Assembly: GCA_026874595.1 (NCBI GenBank)
Contig: CM049309.1
Location: forward strand, 73,518,426-73,582,425
Direction of reading: 5' to 3'
DNA length: 64,000 nt
Origin: Sipunculus nudus
Lineage: Eukaryota > Annelida > Sipuncula > Golfingiida > Sipunculidae
Below are positions 26,966 to 37,040 of the stretch, piece after piece. The position numbers were made by a program, and so were the translations under genes. How positions within the stretch are numbered: position 1 is the stretch's first letter; every line of letters begins with the position of its first letter. The notes beneath the pieces were generated by a model that worked only from the letters and a program-made list of their open reading frames with translations, had not been told where the DNA came from and did not search any database.

Positions 26966-29552
26966 TTTATTGTCTTGTGAAACATTTAAATATATAACAA
27001 TTAAGTAAAAAGGTTTTAGAAAATAAGGTATTCTGTTTCAAGAATATGTTAATTCTAAATCAGGTTTAGAAATAAAATATTTCATATTAAACTCAGAAAT
27101 TGAACTAAAGTGCATAATTCTAATTACATGTATAATATATTTAATTTCCAATGTATAAATATTATTCTCTGAATTTCAGGCGGATGATTACATAGATCAT
27201 CCCCCCTTGTTAAAAAGTGGGGGTATATATACCCTCATCCCCCCTATACTGACGCCCCTGTCTGCATATTATTTTGTAGGAAAGGAAGCGTGAAGTCATT
27301 GGAAAAGCAATTGGTCTATATAGATTAAAAATGGATAAGGTTGGTACTCGCCTTTAGAACTGTACGCTCCTCCCGGAGCGGTTATACACTGCAGTCCTCC
27401 CAGATCTTTTTTTGTGTAACCGCTGCTTTGTATAGCATGATTGTCTAGGTTAAAAACACCAGGGTGCGCACAGAGCAAAGAATTGTAAGCAAACCAATGA
27501 ATGCATGGTATCGCATTGTGCACCCAGCTCCAAATTTTAAACATGCGACACCCGCTCCTGACGGTTTGATCACACCGGAACACCAGCTTTCGTTGGCCTG
27601 ATACCAGAAACGATGTTATTAGTATTAGAGTTATTTGCTTATTAGAATTGTAACGTAACATTAACTTGACTGGTCAGTATCAGTTTCCGTTTTGTGTTAT
27701 ATATCCCAACTCTGAGATATTTATGAGTAAAATTACTTTCTAATGTTCTGCTTTTTTCAGGAATCACCCTCTGTCACAGAGCTTGGACAGTTACATGAAA
27801 TATGCATGGAAACGGCCATGATTTTATATGATAATGCAGCTACCAGTGAAACGTGGCATGCAACTGAGCGACAACGACTGGTTTCTGAAATTAATACAAT
27901 ATTTGAAGACTACAAGGATAATAAAAAGGAGAGACGTCTTACAGAGGTAAAACAATACATACTGTGACAACAGATAAATCAGAATGACAGGAGAGGAGAC
28001 GACTGCTTGTGCACAGGGCCAAGACTGACAACTTTTTTCATTGATTTTCCATTAAATAACTTACAACTTTCTTACATGGCAGACACTGTACATCTTTGTC
28101 ATGTGCCATGCATTCGTCTTCTTCCAAAAAAATATTTTAAAATATCCCTCCTTCCACCAACGAACAAGAAAATCGGTAAGAGACTGCATATCTTAAGTGT
28201 GCTTATGCCCCGTTCACTGGATTTATTAACTCTTTAATCGCATCCTCACACCTTACAAAGATATACATTCCCCTTGTCTTTACAGTCCCAGCTGTATTCA
28301 CTGGTATTTAAAAGTCCTGTACAGTGGAAACAAGTGTCATTGGCTATTTATTAAAAACAGACATAACCAATAATTTTTCAGGAGCACTGTCAATCTTACA
28401 TGTCTGCCATGATAATGGGAACATCTAACTATATATATATTTCTCACTTTGGATTCCTATAATAAGCTTTATAACATATAAATAAAATCGTTACCTATGC
28501 CTAAACCGCACTGTCTTAAAGTGTACGCTGTAAGAATGTATTGTCTTCAAAGAGGTCAGAAAGTATACACAACCCATTACAGATGCATGAAAGAGAAGTT
28601 ATTTATTTTTTTATAAGTATATATATAAAGATATTATTTTGTATTCGTTTTATATGTATGTGTGATAATAAATTATACTATTTCATCAGGTAATATCAGG
28701 CTTGCAAGACAAAGAAATACTTCATAATGCCATCAAGCGTCATTTTTTTTCATATAATCCTGACAATTAGTATTTGAGGCTCCTACCGCAAAACTTTATA
28801 TTTCTTATATCAAGCGATTTTATTTTAAATGAATAAATCCTATGTTTCAAGATATCGAAAGTTCCTTAAGTTAAATTCACGTTTGCAGGACCTTAGGACA
28901 GCCTGTGCAGAGAGAGCCTTATTTGAAGCGAAAAGAGAGTACAGAAACTTAATGGTATTGACATCATATCACACCTCAACAAATGGTCAAGGAATTTAAA
29001 ATTAAATATACATATTGATAATGTAATGAATGATTAATGTATAACTATAGTTAAGGTACATTTGTTATACTGCACTCTGTTATAATAAGGAAACACGTTT
29101 AAGAACGGGCCAGGGCTGCGCCAAAGATAATTTTTGAATGCTAATTAAGTTTCTGTATGTGTTATAAATATAATAGATTATCGAGCACAATTAATTTGAA
29201 TAAGATATTAAAGTAAAATAATGATGCGTATTCATATCAGTATCTGACCTTTGTTCCCTTTCATATTGTAAGCTGATTTGGAACTTTCTGTGTTATACCT
29301 GGACAGGCCTGGACAGGGGGCCTGGACATGCAGCTAAGTGGTAAAACGCTTGGCTCTCTCCGCTGGCGACCCGGGTTCGATCCCTGGCGTGGCTATGAGA
29401 GTGGGTTGTAGTTGCCCGTCCAAGGCCGGTGGTTTTCTCCGGGTACTCCGGTTTCCTCCACCCCTGCAGACTACCGAATGCCATCACCGGAGCCATGGAG
29501 AGTGCCTCGATTAGTTTTAATAACTATTTGTACAATCCATGTAAAATAAATA

Positions 29553-29595
<43 letters not shown>

Positions 29596-31356
29596 CAGCA
29601 GGATGACCCTGGAGGGCAGTCTTTAAAATCAAAGACGAGAGATTATTTAAACACGCTAATGCCGTCTGAGTCAGAGGGAAGCATTTGGATCAAGCATCTG
29701 GAAGCCTTCTTTGAACAAGAAGATAACGAGAGGGGATCGGAAAGGCCAAGGGGAGACACGCAGATGACCAGAGTAACTGATACAATTTTCCTGTATTTTA
29801 CATTTTATTTCTTGAGTATAACATGTGAGTGATACATTTAAGAGTTGTCCACCTAACCCAGGCTAAACAAGTGTGTCCTGATGTGATGTTCAAATGTTGC
29901 CCCGATGTCACCCGACGTACTCCCGATGTAAACCGATGTCTACGAAAGTATCGATATATATCCAAATGTTATTCTAGGTTTACTCCAATGTTACCTGCAT
30001 GGATTCCAAGACATCTGAAATTTGTTAGCAAGTTCAAACATTTCCCGATGACTCCTCGATCTTGTCTCACGTCCCGATTTTCTCCTGGTGTTACCCGATC
30101 ACTCTCAAACGATGTTGTTCCCCATGTTACGCCAGTGTCACATTTAGACAAATCGGGGACATCGTCGGTCAAGTGTGAGCCGTCTTTTAGTTTAACCTAC
30201 ACTGATTATACATACGGTTATGATAAACATTTAAATAATGAGGAACTTGTATTTATCATATCCTGATTGCAGGAAGAAAAGCATTGTCTTCGTGCGAGGA
30301 AAGAAGCGCTGTTTCAGTATAAACTTACAATGGACAAGGTATAGGCCTGTTATAATTATATTATAATTTTATAACACTGTTTTAACATCATAGTAGAAAG
30401 CTAATATTCAATCAAAGTGAATGTCATGTTTATATTCTATTTTTTTCTGCAAAAATAAAAGTCACTCGTATCAGTTGAATATCTTAACCATTGAGAAAAA
30501 ATGTACTAACTACAGATATTTAGCAAGTGCCCTGCAGGATTGAGTGGTGAAGAATATCAAGCAGCGGATACTAAAAGCAGGAGAGAGGCAGAAAAATCTT
30601 TCACCAAAGCGGCGCCATATTATGCCACGAAGGGAAATCATTGGACATTTACAATGAAAACTATCGAAGAAGCTGAAAAGAGTTACCGCGAATGGAATAA
30701 CGTACTCCATAGGATTACGGTAAGTTCCTTTTTTTTATATATTTTTTATTCGACTCATTTTCTCAATGTTGCAAAGGTATTTTTATATTTGTAAAACTTA
30801 AACAAAGCAAATTCTTGATTTGGAGTCTATATCCCTAAATGCCCTCCAAGTTACATCTCAACAAGCTTTGTGCAACGCAATGTTATTGAGATTTTTTTTC
30901 ACATTGTCATGGTTATATTGTGTGCATTACAAACATGTTGATAACATATGTTACCTCACCTAAACCACGCATTTAGCATAACTATAAACGTAAACTGCAC
31001 TACGTTAATAGAATACGCTGTACCAGCGATTTATGTGGCCGAGGGGTAAGGCACAGTAGTCAAAGCTGGGGATCGTGATTTCAAATCTCAGCCGAGGAGC
31101 GATGAGATTTTTCACGGTCGGTCCCCACGCACGGTGAGCGCTCTTCGGGTTTACTCCGAAGGCTCGCAGACAGTGCATCTTTGTGTGGTTGAGGAGAGAC
31201 TCCTCGGTCTTATGAAAGAGCAGTGAAGGTGATTACATCTACTCCCCAGGACCCGCAGGTGCGGCAATTACTGGGCCTGGGTGACACCAGAAATTAAAAT
31301 GAAAGGAAAAAAGTGCTATCGCCCTGTCATACAGTCCCAAAGCGAAATGGGAATTC

Positions 31357-31421
<65 letters not shown>

Positions 31422-34400
31422 CTTAAGATAACATTAAAACTGAAATCGTTTACTTCCACCGAAAGAAATACATGTATTAAAAAGCTCTACAAAGTGTTAA
31501 TTGAAAGTCATTTACACGCCATTTTCCTTCACAGGACATCCTGAGATTGTGTTTAAGGATATATACACAAGTGTAACTTATATTGTTTTCAGCAAAATAT
31601 TTATTTTATTTATCAGTAATGCAGTGTACCGAAATAACAGTTTTTATGTTCAATTAAATGCCTTGTACATTTATGTTCACATGAATTATATGCTGATAAA
31701 AGCCGGAGCGTTTTTTAAATAATTGTAACTAAAATATATTTTAATATTTTCAGGACTTGGTAACCGAAATGAATCATCATGCTCTAAATTTCTGTGTGAA
31801 ACTTTACTGCTCTGAAATGGTAAGTTATACATCTTCTGTTTCCCAAAAATAGAACGAAGGATATTTTTACATAATGTAGATATGTATGTCTATTATTATC
31901 ATTTATTCACAGGAAAAACATTTCTGGCACACTATACCATTGCATCAGGATTTACTCCAAATTCACCAGCAATCAGAGCAAAAGGTTCTTCACACATTCA
32001 ATAAGAAGACCCAACAGCTTTTAACAGATCAGTCTATAATACAGGAATTGAAGACTGCTTGCACCGAGCAATACAAAATATATGTATGTATTTTCTTTGT
32101 TGCGAATGGTAGTTAACAGCTACATTCTAGACCAATGCCTACACTGTAATCCTATTGTGGTACTACCAAAATTATTGGTACAGTAAACGGGGCCCCATTT
32201 AGAACATGTGGAACGAAAAACATCCAGTAATAAAGTAATGCAGTCAAGAATACTCAGTACATAAGACAAGTAATAATATCTCGAGACAGGAGGGAGTAAG
32301 TCAAATCCGATAAAAGCTCAGTCTAAGAGAAAGTTACTGATTCAAACCAGAAAATATTCACACGAGATATTAAATAAGGCTACGAGAGAATATATCATAC
32401 ACAGTAAATGGTATACCTCGTACACATGCACGGGATATCATGTCATACACATTTAAAATATGCTGAATGTCTACAAAAGTTATTATCATTTTTGGTTATT
32501 GAGACCAAAAGAACTAATAGGCAACTTTTAATATATCTCCACTTTATTTATGTTCAAGAAATCAGACGCCAAGAATAAATTCCATGCACAGTATTCTGTC
32601 TCCAGTAAAGGTAAACCATGTAGGCTATGTATATTTAACATCTATGGATGGATGTATATTTGCTGATGTTCTATACGACTTTGTTCAATCAACAGGAAAA
32701 TGTCATGTTGACACGTGATTCGGCCATCGTTAAATTCCGAGAAAAGATGAAAAAGGTAAAAAGTTTTAAATATAAGTATTTCCCCCCCGTCACGTGTCAT
32801 TTAACAACATGACAATTATCTAATGGTATTAAATCTTACTAAAACCACGAATTATTATGATTAATCTGAATGTTACGCTTCAATATATGAACGAATATCT
32901 TACAAATACTTTCCCAACAAATCTTATGAGGAATGTGTAAGGATTTAAGTTAGAAAAAATAATTTACAATTTGTAAGCATTTTTGTTAGTACTTTCTTTT
33001 CATTTGGTTTACAGTTTTGCATGCCGGGAATTCCGTTTTTGCCAGAGAAAGCACTCGATGAGAAAATACAGGAATTGCACAAGCATATGGAAAGAGATTT
33101 TAAAGAGAAAAAGACAGAGCGTTGGTGGCCCAGGATACTCTCAGAGCTCCGAAGTTTAGAAACAGACTACAGAAATATCAATGATTCAAACAAGAGAGTC
33201 AAGGTGAAAATTACAAAAAAAAAACATACACAGTTTACATTGAAGCTATCCATGCACCTTTTCTGTGTAATTTATGTGCTTTCTTGCGAACCCTGCGTAC
33301 ATATAAACGAACTGTAGGTGATACCAAAGACTCATGGCTTGATTACTTTCTTGAGAACCGGAAGTTGACAGCTGATACCGTATACCGTAGTATTTTGTTA
33401 AATAATAAACCCGAATATATCCGTTAGGTGGCAACACAATATAGGCCATTTACAATAAAAAAAACTACATCTGAGATGGGTGTATGAGCTTGCTTTCTGT
33501 TAATAAACGAAGGAAAATCTAAATCTAAATCAAGGTTTATGGTGGCATATGTGCCGAAGCTGCAATGAGACTAGTTGCAAAATGCCCTTTCCAAACTCTG
33601 CATGGTTCATTTAAATGTATTTGGATTAATTTGGCACCCCATATGTTATTAACAAGTGGATATAAACAAAACGAACACCCTCACCTATTCTTATAAAGGG
33701 TTCAGATAATTTTCTTCAGTTAATACACGTCAGATATCGGAACAAAATTAACAAAAGAACCTTTCAATAATATGGACCTTCAAACGTGATAAACGTTTGA
33801 GTGGACTAAATACATAAAATCAGGTAAACGCTTTAATATATAGAAGACACTCATATGCAGTGACAACATCAGGCCTACTAAATATAAAGAAACAGTATGT
33901 TAATATTTTCTTTAAATATGCAGCCACATAAGCAGTGTCATGCCAGATACGAGGAGGCGATCAAACGATACAAGAAAGCAGTTGTGAGTATTGACATTAT
34001 TTCTTTCATAGCTTGATATATTAGCTTTAATCTTTTGGATCAAGTGCAGAAAGAACTGCTTTGTAACCCACGCATCTTGTTAATTGCTTCATAACCCACG
34101 CTTCTTGTTTTAAAATATTTAATGCTTATTGTATTAAGAATACGGATTTTGGGTTAAACTTGCTGCAGCATTATCAGTTTTTGCATGGTTTAAAATAGCG
34201 TTATATATGTTAGCAATATTTCTACAATCGCGATACTAATGATTAGTCAAATGCATAAAGAGTATTGGTTTATGAAAAATACCTTGGTTCCTATAGCTAC
34301 AGTTTGAGACAGTTACAACATTGAAATACAGATTTATAATACCATATGTATTACTACAGGGTGGAAAACTTGGCCCTGAACCGGAGAAAGTACATGCAAT

Positions 34401-36976
34401 GGCAAAGAGGAATACAATAAAAGAGTTTGAACGAGGCACTGAGGAATACAAACAGGAAAGGACAATGTATATTGAAGCTCTTCAGACGTTTTGTGAGAAG
34501 GAATGTCTGGCTGCACTCGTCGAGAAAGAGAAGCAACTAATTCAGAAGGTTAATGATATTTTATTATGACCAGTTAAGAATTCAAGAATGCGAAATAGTC
34601 ATAATACACGTTATGGTATCTGGAGGCACCCTGTCTTCATGGAATAAACGAAGACACTGTCTCCTGTTAAATTAACAAAAGAATATCCCCCTATATATCT
34701 CCGAAACCCATTTCTCATCTGATACCATTCACACTTGCAAAAAATAATGGTTGCCTGATACATTTTCCAGCCGTTATTAGTGCTATAGGCAGGTCCATAT
34801 AGGATTAGATTTCATCGCTATTCTCTCGCTTTAGAGCTTTAAACATAATATATAAACCAAGTGAACAAGAAACACTTTAAGGGGCAGGTTTGTTTTTTCT
34901 CACGTTGATCAGATGAAATGAATGACGTGAACGTTTTGCCGTCTCATGGGGCAAAAAGAATCTATTTGTAAACTGGTAGTACTTGATAGTGTTATAGCTG
35001 ATAAGTGAGTTTTCAATTTTGTCGCTAGCAGCCATTGTTTGGGAACACGGGAACCCAAGTTCACAGTGTAAAGCATATACAGTAAATATTTTGTAATTTA
35101 TAACAGAAATGTGACGAGCTCTTTGTTTTCTAATTGTAGAGAAAGGGGGAGGAAGCCTGCAGGAGAGCAAAAGATGATTATATCGCAGAAATGAACAGGG
35201 TAAGTAAAAACCAGGCAAAAGCACAATTTACTTAGTTATAAATTGAATTGTTTGAATTTTAACATTATATAGTTGATGGAACATTTCCCTCGATTTATTG
35301 TAAAATTAAAGATATTTATGCATTCCATACTTGTAAATGAAATCATAGTTAGATATCTATAAGAAGAAGTGAAAACATTCCTTGTAACCCTTTTGTCTAA
35401 AATCAGATATACACAAGCGGGAAGCCCCATCAGCCTAAAGAAAAGGTAGAACGAGACCATGAAGGAGCTATGAAGAACGCCCTTGAAGTGTGCAGGGACG
35501 ACTTCCGGGATTTTCCCGAGAGGTACCACGACGTCAAGGAAGAATTAAGGAAATTCTTTTCGGCATCACTGACATCCTATACAGACATTAACCAAGACAA
35601 CAAGAAACACTTTAAGGTAAAAGGTTTGTTTTTCTCACATGTCATTAAAAAAACATGAACTGAATGAAGTGGAAAGCTTTGCTGTCTCCTAGGAGAAAGC
35701 TTTTCTTGCCCAACCGAAATTGATTATTAATATGCATGAAAAAGGTCAGGAAGCCAAGATAGAGCAGTGAATGTTCTGGTTATCCGTGATTGCCTGTGGA
35801 TGATCTTCAGTTGGATAAAAAAGATTTATCTTGATACTTTTGTTAGGAAAAAATTGGAGGGGGGGGGGGCACTTTTTATTCGCTTCATTCTTGTGAGAGA
35901 GGAAGACAAACACGCATGGTAAAAATAACAAATTCTCGGGTTTCAGGTTTTAAATTTTTAAGCGGTTAAAATGCTCATCTTTTCAGGGTTTTTACAGATG
36001 TTTCATGGGACATTTTAAAATAGCTAGGTGTCAAAAGAATTCGCCCTTTCCATAAACTGTAACATGCCCGCTCCCCTCCGGCATTAAATCTATGTAACCA
36101 TACCTTTCATTGCACCATTCGTTCGCTAAAGCTAATATAAAAAACTGATCGAGGCGTCATTGCATTTTATTAGGTGTCCTCCCACGGTGTAGATTTTTAA
36201 ATCATAATTTTGAAAGGCGTAATTTAGATATATCTAAGCCTAGCAAAATAAAAGTCATCAGATTAAAATTTCAGGATATATTCTATAGATAACTGCATAT
36301 GTGGTTTCCTTAATTGCAGAGTTCCATAATGTTACATTCTAAGAGGAGCAGCCTGATTTGACATACGATTGTAATTTGTAACTGCAGCCAAAACTGTAGA
36401 GTATAAAATTTTATCCGACTATTACTAACAAATAGAACTAAAAAATATCACTCGGCTAGTTGTGAGCTGTCAGTAAGCCAGTCAAGTGCTGGCTTTATTT
36501 CGGGTTAAGTTTTGATGGAACACTGTTTTGAAAGCACAGACCAACTGCACCTGTAAAAGATAAACACGTATTTGCACCTAAACTAGGGCCAGCCATTTGA
36601 CGTGCAGACTAATGCCCTGTAATCTAATGGTAATATACTCTCTTGGTAGAGTGTATAATTCGGGATACATGATGTAACCTGCCACCGTCAATCTATATCT
36701 GTGAGGGATAAAAAAATGTAGACTGAATAAATATTCAGACCTCGCTTCGTATCAGGATACGACTAACCAAATCAGCTTAATTTCAGAAAGGGATTGACCA
36801 TTACTTTTACTTATACATAAAGATGAACTCTTAAATTAAGGAAGGAGAGAGCTTGTTTTATCCGATGAACATAAAGTTGTTTATCTAAAGTTTTTTTATG
36901 ACTGTTGGCCGACAGTCAATAGCCATGCATTTGCCATTCTTGTTGATTTATTAATCTTTAAATTTAGTTTGTCTGA

Positions 36977-37040
<64 letters not shown>

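Noticed and set aside
32559-32610. Possible extra 52-bp exon between exons 26 and 27, bounded by AG and GTAAAC
   Set aside because: Its length is not a multiple of three, so including it would break the frame, and the module pattern is complete without it.
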